Below, piece by piece: positions 10,525 to 19,697 of a DNA stretch of 64,000 nt. The position numbers and the translations under genes were made by a program. The DNA comes from Actinomadura terrae (GTDB lineage Bacteria; Actinomycetota; Actinomycetes; Streptosporangiales; Streptosporangiaceae): NCBI RefSeq assembly GCF_022751215.1, contig NZ_JAICDG010000002.1, forward strand, positions 1,116,001 through 1,180,000, read 5' to 3'. The stretch's first letter is position 1, and the number at the start of each line of letters is the position of its first letter. Below the pieces are notes generated by a model, which ran no database searches, was not told the origin of the DNA, and was given only the letters and a program-made list of their open reading frames with translations.

Positions 10525-12206
10525 GCAGGGACAGCACCCGAGGTGCCCGCCGCCGCACCCGCGCGACCCGCGGGAGCGGCGGCGGCGACGGGCTCCGCCC
10601 GCTCCGGAAGAACAGGGACTACCGCCTCCTGTGGAGCGGCGCCTGGGTGTCGTTCCTCGGCTCCCGGGTCGCCCAGGTCACCTATCCGCTGCTGGTCCTG
10701 TGGGCCACCGGCAGCGCCGCCTACGCGGGGATCATCGCGTTCGCCGCGTCCGCCCCGAACCTCGTGTTCCAGCTCCCCGCCGGCGCGCTCGTCGACCGCT
10801 GGGACCGCAAGCGCGTCATGGTCGTGTGCGCGCTCGGCCGCTTCCTCGTGCTCGGCAGCGTGCCGCCCGTCCTGCTGGCCGGGACGATCAACCTGGTCCA
10901 CCTGGTCGTGGTCGTCTTCGTGGACGGCTCGCTGACCATCTTCTACACGCTGGCCGAACGCGCGATCATCCGCCAGGTCGTCGACCGCCGCCAGCTCCCC
11001 GACGCGCTCTCCCAGAACGAGGTCCGCAGCCGCGTCGCCGGGCTGGTCGGCGGGCCGCTCGGCACGTCCATCTTCGGGCTCGCCAAGGGCGTGCCGTTCA
11101 TGGTCGCGACGCTCGCGCACCTGATCTCCGTCCTCGCCATCATGCGCATCCGCGCGAAGAAGCCGGAGGCGCGACCACCGAAGCCGCAGCAGCCCGCGCT
11201 GGCCGCACCCGCCGCACAGCAGAAGGCGCCGCAGAAGAAGCCGTCGCTGATGTCGGACATCCGCGAGGGCATCGTCTGGCTCTGGCGGCAGAAGACGCTG
11301 CGGATCGCGATCCTGCTGTACTCGATCACGAGCGCGCTGTTCCCGTTCATCAGCCTCGGCGTCCCGGTCATCCTGGTCGTCGAGGAGGGCCGCGGCCCGG
11401 CCACCGTCGGCGCCGTCTCGGCGGTCAGCAGCATCGGCGGCATCATCGGGTCGGCCGCGACGAACTGGCTGATGAAGCGGTTCGGCATCCGGCCGCTGTT
11501 CATCGGCGTCCACGTCAGCTGGTTCCTGCTGATGGTCGCGATGGCGTTCGCCCGGACGCCGATGGCGATCGGCGCGGTGTTCGCCGGGCTCAACGTCGTC
11601 ACCGCCCTGTTCGGCGTGGTCGGCGCCGTCTACCAGATGAAGGTCACCCCCGCCGACATGCAGGGCCGGGCGGGCGCCACCGTCGGCCTGCTCGTGCTCG
11701 GCGCGACCGCGCTCGGCTCGCTCGGCGCCGGGTTCGCGCTCCAGGGCCTCGGCTCGGTCCACACGATCTGGGCGGTCAGCGGCGTCATGCTGTTCCTGAC
11801 CGTCATCGCGATCGTCAGCCCCGGGCTGCGTGCGGGCGCCCGCGACCCCGCCTTCACCGTCTACGCGGGACGGCACCGCCGCGAGGAGCGGGCCGAGGAG
11901 ATGGACACCTACCTCACGCAGGCCCGGACGCTGCGCGTCCCGGTGTCGGCGGAGAGCCTCACGATCCCGCTCAAGCTCCCCAACCTCGGCGCCGCCCACC
12001 CGTTCGCGCCGCCGCCCTACATCCCGAACCAGCACGACCCGTCCGACCCCAACGCCACGCGCTGGGACATCCCGGTCATGAGCCCGCAGCAGCAGCCCGC
12101 CGAGGAGAAGCGCGTCGCGGGAGACCCCGCCCCGGCCAAGACCACCACGCGGAGCGACATCCCGCTCCCGCGGCGCCGTCCCCCCGGTGACATGGAGCGC
12201 ACATGA
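10521..12206 (+). CDS. MFS exporter of the peptide cluster (EntS-like), with long C-terminal tail
   Basis: A 561-residue major facilitator carrier of the MFS_3/EntS type. The first half starts NRDYRLLWSGAWVSFLGS and has the loop motif DRWDRKRVM. About 30 Pro/Gln/Ala/Lys-rich residues separate the two membrane halves. After the last helix, roughly 135 hydrophilic residues rich in Pro and Arg follow, which is unusual for the family. The start ATG at 10521 overlaps the preceding stop (ATGA). It probably exports the cluster product and gives self-protection. EntS-like carriers often export siderophores, but that alone does not make this product a siderophore. Confidence 0.9.
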   Translation: MSRDSTRGARRRTRATRGSGGGDGLRPLRKNRDYRLLWSGAWVSFLGSRVAQVTYPLLVLWATGSAAYAGIIAFAASAPNLVFQLPAGALVDRWDRKRVMVVCALGRFLVLGSVPPVLLAGTINLVHLVVVVFVDGSLTIFYTLAERAIIRQVVDRRQLPDALSQNEVRSRVAGLVGGPLGTSIFGLAKGVPFMVATLAHLISVLAIMRIRAKKPEARPPKPQQPALAAPAAQQKAPQKKPSLMSDIREGIVWLWRQKTLRIAILLYSITSALFPFISLGVPVILVVEEGRGPATVGAVSAVSSIGGIIGSAATNWLMKRFGIRPLFIGVHVSWFLLMVAMAFARTPMAIGAVFAGLNVVTALFGVVGAVYQMKVTPADMQGRAGATVGLLVLGATALGSLGAGFALQGLGSVHTIWAVSGVMLFLTVIAIVSPGLRAGARDPAFTVYAGRHRREERAEEMDTYLTQARTLRVPVSAESLTIPLKLPNLGAAHPFAPPPYIPNQHDPSDPNATRWDIPVMSPQQQPAEEKRVAGDPAPAKTTTRSDIPLPRRRPPGDMERT

Positions 12207-12712
12207 GCAACCTGACGACCCGGACGAGCGCCCCCGCCGACGAGTTCCGCGAGGTGATGTCCCACGTCGCCAGCGGCCTGGTCGTCATCGCGGGGCTGCG
12301 CGGCGGCCGTCCCGCCGGGCTGACCGCCAGCAGTTTCTTCTCGGTGTCGATGCGGCCCCGCCTCGTCGGCTTCTGCGTCGCGACGGCGTCCCGCACCTGG
12401 CCCGGGCTGGCCGGGGACGGCGGCGCCCTGTGCGTCAGCCTCCTGTCGTGCGACCAGCGCTCCGTCGCGGACGCGATGGCGAGCCGGGAGCCCGACAAGC
12501 ACACCCGCGTCGAGTGGACGCTGTCTCCGGCGGGCCAGCCCGCCGCGACCGGCGCGATCGCGGCGATCGACTGCGAGGTCGCCGCCGCCGTCCCCGCCGG
12601 GGACCACCTGATCGTGACCGCGCGGGTCACCGCGATCACGCACTACCGGGAGCGGGAGCCGCTGCTCTACCACCGCCGCGGCTACCACGGCCTCGGCCCG
12701 CGCATCCCCTAG
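12203..12712 (+). CDS. Flavin reductase (DIM6/NTAB family)
   Basis: A 169-residue reductase of the flavin reductase-like domain family. It shows the typical N-terminal FREVMSHVASGLVVIAG, the loop LTASSFFSVSMRPRL and a C-terminal GYHGLGPRIP. It would reduce FMN or FAD with NAD(P)H and hand it to the luciferase-like monooxygenase two genes upstream. The ATG overlaps the exporter stop as ATGA. It is the last gene of the plus-strand biosynthetic operon, and a strong terminator follows within 5 bases. Confidence 0.93.
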   Translation: MSNLTTRTSAPADEFREVMSHVASGLVVIAGLRGGRPAGLTASSFFSVSMRPRLVGFCVATASRTWPGLAGDGGALCVSLLSCDQRSVADAMASREPDKHTRVEWTLSPAGQPAATGAIAAIDCEVAAAVPAGDHLIVTARVTAITHYREREPLLYHRRGYHGLGPRIP

Positions 12713-12716
12713 ACAT

Positions 12717-12753
12717 GAAGAACCGGCCAGGACCGAGACCTGGCCGGTTCTTC
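12717..12753. terminator. Bidirectional terminator between the NRPS operon and the SARP gene
   Basis: Two perfect 15-bp arms (12717-12731 and 12739-12753), starting GAAGAACC and ending GGTTCTTC, enclose the 7-base loop ACCGAGA. The hairpin begins 5 bases after the flavin reductase stop and lies just before the convergent SARP stop at 12767. It can end transcription from both sides. Confidence 0.9.
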
Positions 12754-12766
12754 GCCGGGGGTGGGC

Positions 12767-14623
12767 TTAACAGACGGCCGTCAGGCGGACGTCCGCGATC
12801 TCGGGGAGCGGCGGGCACGGGCGCAGCGAGCCGACGCCGCTGACCGCGCGCTCCCGGCCGAACTCCCGGTACAGCCCGTGGAACCGGTAGCGCGGCATGC
12901 CCGTCAGCGGGCAGATCCCGACCTGGAGCATCCAGGCGTCCACGAGCGACTCGACGATCTCCTCGGCGACGTCCTCCGGGACGTCGAGGACGAGCGAGGC
13001 CGTCCGCGCGGAGAACTCCTCGGCGTCGAGCAGGCTCAGCAGCGCGAACGCCTCCCGCGCCCGCTCGTCCAGGTCGTCGTAGTCGGCCTGGATGCGGGCG
13101 CGCAGGTCCATCCGCCCGTAGCGCAGCTCGTCGAGCCTGCTGCCGGACGCGGCGATCCGCTGCGCCACCATCGCGAGGCTCCAGTGCGGCTTCGCGCACA
13201 GCCGGGAGCCGAGGATGCGCAGCGCCAGCGGGTGCGCGCCGCACAGGTCCACGAGCCGCCGCGCGTGCTCGGGGTCGCGCGCCACCCGCTCCTCGCCGAC
13301 GATGCGGCTCAGCATCGCGACGCCGCCCTCGGTGCCGAGCGTGTCCAGCCGGATCGTCCGGACGCAGGCGTGGGTGGCGAGGTCGCGGCGGGTGGTGACG
13401 ATCGTCCGGCACTCCTGGCCGCTCGGCAGCAGCGGCGTCACCTGCGTCTCGTCGGCGGCGTTGTCGAGCACGACCAGGACGCGGCGGTCGGCGACGAGGC
13501 TCCGGAACAGCTGGACCCGCTCGGCGAGCCCCTCCGGGATCTCCGCGTCGGACATGCCGAGCGCGCGCAGGAACGACAGCAGCACGGTCGCCGGGGGGAC
13601 GGGCCGCCCGTCCGCCGTGGCGAGGTCGCCGTAGAGCTGCCCGTCGGGGAACTGGTCCCGCACGGCGTAGGCGGCGCGGACGGCGAGCGCCGTCTTGCCC
13701 GACCCCGCCATCCCCGTGATCTGGAACGTGGCGGGAGCGGAGTTGTCGCGCGAGGTGAGCAGGTCGAGGAGGCCGTTCAGGACCTCGGTCCGCCCGGCGA
13801 AGTCGACGGCGTTGGGCGGCAGCAGCCGGGGCCGGACGGCGTCGCGCGGCCCGGTGACCCGCGCCGGCTCGCCCCCCGGGACGTGCTTGAGCGAGGCGTC
13901 GTTGGTCAGGATCGCCTGGTGGATGTCCAGCAGCGCGGCGCCCGGGTCGATGCCGTACTCCTCGGCGAGCATCCGCCGGCCCTCCTGGAAGACCGCGAGC
14001 GCGTCGGTCTGCCGGCTGCTGCGGTACAGCGCGATCATGAGCTGGCCGCGGAACCGCTCGCGCAGCGGGTACTCCGACACGAGGCCGGTCAGCTCGGAGA
14101 TCAGCCGCAGGTGGTCGCCGAGCGCGAGGTCGGCGTCGATGCGGTGCTCCAGGACGGCCATCCGCGCCTCTTCGAGCCGGGGCAGCTCGGTCTCGGCGAG
14201 GAACTCGGTCACGTTGGCGAGGGCGGGCCCCCGCCACAGCGACAGCGCCTCCCGGAAGCGGATGCTCGCCTCGCGGTAACGCGTCTTACCAATGTCGTCC
14301 ACGCCCGCCTCCGACAGCCGGAGAAAGCGCTCGTGGTCGAGTTCGGAATGGCCGATGCGCATCATGTAGCCGGGCGGCTTGCGGGCGATGCTCACCTCCG
14401 ACCCCAGATATTTACGGAGCCGGGAGACATAGGTGTAGATCTGCGCGCTGGACGTCGCGGGAGGGTTCTCCCCCCACAGCAGCGCGCTCAGCCGGTCGTC
14501 GGGAAGGATTCCCTCCCGCGCGAGCAGCAGGGAGGCGAGGACGGTCTTCTGCTTGGCGCCGTCCAACGCGATGAGGCGCCCATCGCGGCGAGCTTCGATG
14601 GAGCCGAGAATGCGAAATTCCAC
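12767..14623 (-). CDS. SARP-type regulator with NB-ARC ATPase domain
   Basis: A 618-residue pathway regulator of the AfsR/DnrI/RedD group. The N-terminal winged-helix domain starts VEFRILGSIEARRDGR and is followed by a bacterial transcriptional activation domain up to about residue 250. The NB-ARC ATPase has a P-loop GMAGSGKTALAV near residue 305, a Walker B LVVLDNAAD and the TTRRD sensor. It ends without the TPR tail of AfsR. The GTG at 14623 matches where family members begin, with a G-rich ribosome site upstream. A longer in-frame start at 14794 would add an arginine-rich stretch unlike the family. It probably activates the adjoining NRPS genes. Confidence 0.93.
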   Translation of the reverse strand: MEFRILGSIEARRDGRLIALDGAKQKTVLASLLLAREGILPDDRLSALLWGENPPATSSAQIYTYVSRLRKYLGSEVSIARKPPGYMMRIGHSELDHERFLRLSEAGVDDIGKTRYREASIRFREALSLWRGPALANVTEFLAETELPRLEEARMAVLEHRIDADLALGDHLRLISELTGLVSEYPLRERFRGQLMIALYRSSRQTDALAVFQEGRRMLAEEYGIDPGAALLDIHQAILTNDASLKHVPGGEPARVTGPRDAVRPRLLPPNAVDFAGRTEVLNGLLDLLTSRDNSAPATFQITGMAGSGKTALAVRAAYAVRDQFPDGQLYGDLATADGRPVPPATVLLSFLRALGMSDAEIPEGLAERVQLFRSLVADRRVLVVLDNAADETQVTPLLPSGQECRTIVTTRRDLATHACVRTIRLDTLGTEGGVAMLSRIVGEERVARDPEHARRLVDLCGAHPLALRILGSRLCAKPHWSLAMVAQRIAASGSRLDELRYGRMDLRARIQADYDDLDERAREAFALLSLLDAEEFSARTASLVLDVPEDVAEEIVESLVDAWMLQVGICPLTGMPRYRFHGLYREFGRERAVSGVGSLRPCPPLPEIADVRLTAVC

Positions 14624-15248
14624 GCTGGATATCCCCCAGTAGTAGTCGCTGCCGACGGAGCCGAGCCGGCGCCCGCGTCGCCCGCACACTGGGCGACGTC
14701 CGCGCGGGCGCCATCGTCTCCGTCCACCGGCGGCCGGCTTCCCCGCCCGGCCACCGCCTTCGGTGCCCCGTACACCGTGTTCTGCCTTCTTCACCCCTCA
14801 TGCGGTGCCGCGGCCCGCGTCCTGCCGCGGCTCGTGTCGTGTTCTGTTCTGTGCTGTGTCGCGCTGAGCACTGTGCCGGTCGGCGTGCCGGTCAGCACTG
14901 TGTTCCAGGTGCGTTGTGTTTCGGTTGGAACTCTGAGTTTCAGGTTGGGTCGTGGTCAGGCGGCCGCGGGGGAGCCGCCGTGCCTCCGAGCGCGCGGGGG
15001 AGGGGCGGGCACGGCCGCCTACCCCGGAGCCCTCGCCGGTGCTCCGGCGACGTCAGGACGTTCCGACCCGCACCGCCCACCGGGACGACCCGGGGGCACG
15101 GCGGGGAACGGCGGCGCGTCGCGGGGAGCACGATGGCGACGGCCCGGTGACGACTCTGGCGGAGGGCACACATCAAGTGTTGCGGTCGTCCCTTACAGAT
15201 CGCTTACCACCCGCCCGCGCACCGCCTCCGTGTCGCCTCAGCATCCGG
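14624..15248. other. 625-bp non-coding region upstream of the pathway SARP
   Basis: No convincing gene is present. The part near 14830-14940 is rich in TGT/CTGTG steps and holds the nested direct repeats listed separately. The rest is GC-rich and ends against the stop of the second SARP gene at 15249. The promoter of the SARP at 14623 must lie here, but no clear -35/-10 pair was found. Confidence 0.6.
14867..14902. promoter_or_regulatory. Nested direct repeats upstream of the SARP gene, candidate operator
   Basis: AGCACTGTG occurs at 14867-14875 and again at 14894-14902, a 27-bp period. Between them GTGCCGGTC occurs twice, 12 bp apart. SARP proteins bind direct heptamer repeats, usually on an 11- or 22-bp period, so the spacing here is not the standard one. 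The block lies about 245 bp upstream of the GTG at 14623. It could bind this SARP, the neighbouring one or another regulator. Confidence 0.35.
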
Positions 15249-18200
15249 TCACCCCTCACCGAGCAGGGACTTCACGTTCTCGGCGGCGTCGGCGTCCGCC
15301 AGCCGCTCGAACATGCCGAGCGCCTCGCGCCACACCTTGGCCGCCGCGTCGTCCGCGCCGGTGCCCCGGTAGGCGTGGCCGAGGGCGGTCAGCGCCTCGG
15401 CGAGGAACGCCTGCCAGCCGCGCGCCCGCCACAGCCGCACCGACTCCTCCAGCGCGTCCACGGCCTCCGCCGGACGGCCCGCCGCCAGCTCCAGCTCGCC
15501 CAGCACCTTCAGCGCGTCGGCGAGATGGTGGTTCATCCTGTACCGGCGGCTGATCGAGATGACCGTGCCGATGGCGGGACGCACCCGGGGGTCGTCCATC
15601 GCCGCGTACAGCTTTCCGAGGTACAGCAGCGAGAACGCCTCGGCGTAGCGGTCCTGGAGGGCGTGGCAGAGGTCCAGCGAGCGCACCAGCAGGTCGTGGC
15701 CCTCGCCGACCCGCCCGGTGAGGCACTGCGCGACGCCGAGGAACTGCATCGCGGTCGCCTCGACCCGGGGGTTGTCGAGCAGCCGGGCCAGCTCCAGGCT
15801 GCGCTTCAGCTCGGCGGCGGCCGCGTCCGCGTGGCGCTCGCCGTAGGCGAGGCCCATCAGGTGGTGGGCGCGCGCCTCGCCGCCGAGGTGGTCGGTCTCC
15901 CGGGCCAGCTCCAGCGCCCGCCGCGCCGACTCCATCGCCCGCTCGGGCTCGCCCATCGCCGCGAGGCCCCAGCCGCGCATGACCAGCGCGTCCGACATCC
16001 CGCGCCGCTCGCCCGCCGCCTCGAACAGCCGGAGCAGCTCGCCCGCCCCCTCGTACAGGTTGACCATCGCCTCGCCCGGACGGTCGGTCGCGAGCCAGGT
16101 CGTCACCTCGATCAGCCCGCGCGCCAGCACCGCCTCGCCGAGCACGTTGCCCGACGCGCGGCACAGCCGCGTGGCGCGCTCGTGCATCAGCTGCCAGCTG
16201 GACGCCATGCCCTTGATGTCGAGGTACTTCTCCTGGGACGCGGCGAGGTCCCAGGCCAGCTCGTCCAGGCCGAGGTCGCACGCCTGGAGGACCCCGGCCG
16301 ACAGCGCGTCCCGCTCGGCGTCGAACCAGGCCATCGGGTCGGCCAGCAGCCGCTCGGCCACCCGCTCGGGCAGCGGCACCCGCGTCGCGGTCCCGTGGAT
16401 CAGCGCGTAGCAGGGGCCCGGCACGTGCTCGGCGGCGCGCTCGGTCAGCCACAGCCACGCCCCGAGCGCGCGCCGGACGGCCGCCGCGCGGGTCTCGCCG
16501 TCCTCCTCGTTCGCGGCCAGCTCGCGCGCGTACAGCCGGACGAGGTCGTGGTAGCGGAAGCGCGGCGCGCCCGTCTCGTCGACGCCCGCGACCGTGAGCA
16601 GCTGCGCGTCGACCAGCGCCTCCAGGTGGTCGCGGCCGGTCTCGAACGGCACCTCCAGCACCGCCGCCGCGATCCAGTCGGCGAAGTCCGGCGCGTCCAG
16701 CAGCGCCAGCAACCGGAACAGCCGCCGCGTCGCGGCGGGCAGCCGCGCGTAGCTCAGCTCGAAGCACGCCCGCACCGCGAGGTCGCCGGTGCTCAGCTCG
16801 TCGAGCCTGCGGCGCTCGTCGCGCAGCGTGGCGGCGAGCTGCTCCAGCCGCCAGTGCCGCCGTCCCGTCAGCCGCGCGCCCGCGATGCGGACGGCGAGCG
16901 GCGTGTAGGCGCACAGCCGCACGATCTCGGCCGCCGCCTCGGGCTCGGCGGCGAGCCGGGCGGGTCCGATGATCCGGCCGAGCAGCCGCACGGCCTGCTC
17001 GGAGGTGAAGGCGTCCAGGTCGGCGGACGCGGCGCCCTCCAGCCCCGTCAGGGGGACCCGGCTGGTCACGATCGCCGCCGAGCCGCTGGAGCTCGGCAGC
17101 AGCGGGCGCACGTCCCGCTCCGAGAGCGCGTCGTCGAGCACGACCAGCACGCGGCGGCTCGCGAGCAGGCTCCGGTACAGCGCCTCGCGGTGCTCCTCGG
17201 ACGGCGGGATGTCGCGCCCCGCGATGCCGAGCGCCCGCAGGAAGCCCTCCAGGACGCGGCCGACGTCCGCGTGCCCGCCGTCGGGCGCGCGCATCCGCGC
17301 GTACAGGGTGCCGTCGGGGAACGTCGCCGACTGCGTCTGCGCGACGTGCAGCGCGAGCGTCGACTTGCCGACCCCGCCCATGCCGGTGATGACTATCACC
17401 GACGGCGTGCGGCGGCGGGCGAGGGCCCGCGACAGCTCCGCCACCTGCTCCTCGCGTCCGACGAAGTCGGGCACCGGCGGCGGCAGCTGCGCAGGTACGG
17501 GGATCGTGGGCGCGCGCTCGTCCTCGGCGGGCTCGCGCGGGCGCGGCGGCTCGGCGCCCCGCCCGTCGCGGCTCAGCGCCGACAGGTACACCCGGTGGAC
17601 GCGCTCGCCCGGCTCCACGCCGAGCTCCTCCACGACCCGGTCGCGGAAGACGCCGTAGCGGCTGAGCGCCTCGGCGGCGCGCCCGTCGTGGGTCAGCAGC
17701 TCCAGCAGCCGTCCGGCGAGGCCCTCGTGCAGGGGGTACGCCTCGGCCAGTGCGGTGAGCCGCCCGATCGCCGTGCCGGGACGTCCCGCCGCGAGCGCGA
17801 GCCCCGCCAGCTCCATCGCCGCCGACTGCACCTCGTCGTCCACCGACCGGAACAGCGGGTCGGCGAGGTCGGCGGCGGCGAGGTCGGCGAGCACGGGCCC
17901 GCGCCAGGGCGCGAGCGCCGACTCCAGCGACCGGAGCCGCTCCAGCACCTGCCGCGCCTTGGTCGCGCGCCGCACCGACGCGCGGAACCGGCCGAGGTCG
18001 ACCGCGCCCTCGGGCAGGCGGAGGTGGTAGCCGACGCCGTCGTTGGTCAGCGTCCAGGTGGTCTCGGTGGACGGCCCGAACCGGCCGAGCCAGCGCCGCA
18101 GCCGGGACACCGCCACCTGCACCGCGCCCGGGCCGACGCGCTCGGCCCGGTCGTCCCAGACGAGGTCCATCAGCCGGGCCGTGCTCAGCGGCCGGTCGCC

Positions 18201-18395
18201 GGCGATCAGCAGCGCGCCGAGCAGCCCCCGCAGGATCGGTGAGCGCGGCGGCGGCACCGGGGCGCCGCGCGCCTCGATGCGCAGCGGGCCGAGGACCTCG
18301 AAGCGGACGGTCCTGGCGAGGAGGTCGGGGGTTGTATCAGTGGTCGTGTCAGTCGTCGTGTCAGGGGGAGCTTCATCGGGTGTCACCTCTGGCAT
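15249..18395 (-). CDS. Large SARP/AfsR-type regulator with NB-ARC and TPR region
   Basis: About 1048 residues. A winged-helix/BTAD module (starting RFEVLGPLRIEARG) comes first. It is followed by an NB-ARC ATPase with P-loop GMGGVGKST near residue 340 and Walker B VLVVLDDAL, then a long alpha-helical tail of TPR-like repeats (about 765-1030). The domain order is that of AfsR-like regulators. The start is uncertain. ATG 18395 leaves about 75 bp to the divergent carrier gene, while ATG 18464 would leave only 6 bp. The N-terminus has a Thr/Asp-rich repeat stretch. It may be a second regulator of the peptide cluster or control the divergent carrier. Confidence 0.88.
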   Translation of the reverse strand: MPEVTPDEAPPDTTTDTTTDTTPDLLARTVRFEVLGPLRIEARGAPVPPPRSPILRGLLGALLIAGDRPLSTARLMDLVWDDRAERVGPGAVQVAVSRLRRWLGRFGPSTETTWTLTNDGVGYHLRLPEGAVDLGRFRASVRRATKARQVLERLRSLESALAPWRGPVLADLAAADLADPLFRSVDDEVQSAAMELAGLALAAGRPGTAIGRLTALAEAYPLHEGLAGRLLELLTHDGRAAEALSRYGVFRDRVVEELGVEPGERVHRVYLSALSRDGRGAEPPRPREPAEDERAPTIPVPAQLPPPVPDFVGREEQVAELSRALARRRTPSVIVITGMGGVGKSTLALHVAQTQSATFPDGTLYARMRAPDGGHADVGRVLEGFLRALGIAGRDIPPSEEHREALYRSLLASRRVLVVLDDALSERDVRPLLPSSSGSAAIVTSRVPLTGLEGAASADLDAFTSEQAVRLLGRIIGPARLAAEPEAAAEIVRLCAYTPLAVRIAGARLTGRRHWRLEQLAATLRDERRRLDELSTGDLAVRACFELSYARLPAATRRLFRLLALLDAPDFADWIAAAVLEVPFETGRDHLEALVDAQLLTVAGVDETGAPRFRYHDLVRLYARELAANEEDGETRAAAVRRALGAWLWLTERAAEHVPGPCYALIHGTATRVPLPERVAERLLADPMAWFDAERDALSAGVLQACDLGLDELAWDLAASQEKYLDIKGMASSWQLMHERATRLCRASGNVLGEAVLARGLIEVTTWLATDRPGEAMVNLYEGAGELLRLFEAAGERRGMSDALVMRGWGLAAMGEPERAMESARRALELARETDHLGGEARAHHLMGLAYGERHADAAAAELKRSLELARLLDNPRVEATAMQFLGVAQCLTGRVGEGHDLLVRSLDLCHALQDRYAEAFSLLYLGKLYAAMDDPRVRPAIGTVISISRRYRMNHHLADALKVLGELELAAGRPAEAVDALEESVRLWRARGWQAFLAEALTALGHAYRGTGADDAAAKVWREALGMFERLADADAAENVKSLLGEG

Positions 18396-18470
18396 GCCAA
18401 CCCGTGTCTTTACACACCGACGGCCGCGTTCCAGCGCTGTCGCGGATCTGTCCCTGTATAGCATGGCGCG
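18396..18470. promoter_or_regulatory. Short divergent promoter region between the large SARP and an MFS gene
   Basis: Seventy-five bases separate the preferred SARP start (18395) from the MFS ATG (18471). A TATA-rich element (TGTATAG, about 18453-18459) lies 12 bases before the MFS start, where a -10 box for a near-leaderless transcript would fall. The space is too short for two independent promoters, so the two genes probably share control. Confidence 0.35.
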
Positions 18471-19697
18471 ATGTCCGATTTCGGGGTTGCGGCCACGGGG
18501 GAAACGACCTCAGGGGCCGTCCGTTCCGACCGGAGCGGGGTTTTCGCGGTCTATGCGATCTATGCGGCGGAAGGGCTGTCGTTCGCCGCGGTGACCTCCC
18601 GCGCTCCGGAGCTCCAGCTAGCGCACGGGCTGAGCGACGATGCCATCAACCTCCTCGTGGCGTGCGTGCCGGTCGTGGCGATCGCCGGGGCCCTGCTCGC
18701 CGCGCGGGTGGCGGCGGGCGTCGGCCCCGGCCCGCTGCTGCGGACCGCGCAGGTGCTGTTCCACGCGTCCGTGCTGGTGCTCGGCCTGGTCCACGGCGTC
18801 CCCGCGCTGATCGCGACGCTGGTCGTGCTCGCGCTGGCGGTCGGCGCGCTGGACGCGGCGATGAACGCGCAGGCCGTCGCCGTCCAGGCGCGCGCCGGGC
18901 GGAGCGTGGTCAACGGCTTCTTCGCGGTGTGGAGCGCGATGGGCATCGCGGGATCGCTGTGGATCTCGCTGGCCAACGGCACCGGCGTCTCGCTGCCCGC
19001 CGGGTTCGCGCCGCCCGCCGTGCTCGGGCTGCTGGTCGCGCTCGTCACGCTCCGCTGCCGGCTCCCCGCCGAGACCGGCGCGGCGGAGCCGGAGGTGGAC
19101 AAGCCCGGTTGCCCCGCGGTGCCCTGGCGTCCGCTCCTGGCCATCGGGGGCGTGCTGGCCTGCGCGTACGTGGCCGAGGGCGCGGTCACCGGCTTCGCGG
19201 TGAAGTACGTCAGGGACGGGCTGCACAGCTCCGCCGCCGTCGCGCCGCTGGCGATCGCGGCGTTCGCGCTCACCACCGTCCTCGGCCGCTGCCTCGCCGA
19301 CCGCGCGATCGGCCGCTGGGGCGCGCCGCGGCTGGTCCGCGCGGGCGCGCTCGTCACGACGGCGGGCCTCGTCGCCGTCGCCGCCGCACCCGGCCCGGCG
19401 GTCGCCATCGGCGGTTTCGCGCTGGCCGGGCTCGGGCTCTGCTCGATGGCGCCGAGCGCCTACGCCGCCGCCGGACGGCACGACCCCGGCGGCCGGGGCG
19501 TCGCCGTGGCCCGGGTCGGCGTCTTCAACTACATCGGGTTCGTGTGCGGCGCGGCGATGGTCGCGGCCGTGCATCCGCTGTCGGGCTACCGCGCCGGGTA
19601 CGCGGTCGCCGCGGTGGCCCTCGTCGTGGTCGCGGCCTTCGCCGGACGGCTCGCGCCCGGCCCGGCCCAGCGGCGGGCGCGGCTCGCGACGTCCTGA
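18471..19697 (+). CDS. MFS transporter (YbjJ-like)
   Basis: A 408-residue carrier with about 12 predicted membrane helices and a hydrophilic N-terminus of some 20 residues. It resembles the YbjJ-like branch of MFS: AEGLSFAAVTSRAPELQ at the first helix, LDAAMNAQAVAVQ, then NGFFAVWSAMG. Substrates in this branch are mostly unknown. It is divergent from the large SARP gene with almost no gap, which suggests it is that regulator's target. A role in exporting or importing a small molecule is all that can be said. Confidence 0.85.
   Translation: MSDFGVAATGETTSGAVRSDRSGVFAVYAIYAAEGLSFAAVTSRAPELQLAHGLSDDAINLLVACVPVVAIAGALLAARVAAGVGPGPLLRTAQVLFHASVLVLGLVHGVPALIATLVVLALAVGALDAAMNAQAVAVQARAGRSVVNGFFAVWSAMGIAGSLWISLANGTGVSLPAGFAPPAVLGLLVALVTLRCRLPAETGAAEPEVDKPGCPAVPWRPLLAIGGVLACAYVAEGAVTGFAVKYVRDGLHSSAAVAPLAIAAFALTTVLGRCLADRAIGRWGAPRLVRAGALVTTAGLVAVAAAPGPAVAIGGFALAGLGLCSMAPSAYAAAGRHDPGGRGVAVARVGVFNYIGFVCGAAMVAAVHPLSGYRAGYAVAAVALVVVAAFAGRLAPGPAQRRARLATS

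Noticed and set aside
18300..18380. Thr/Asp tandem repeat at the N-terminus of the large SARP as a microsatellite switch
   Set aside because: Only about three imperfect units, in frame. Too little to claim phase variation.
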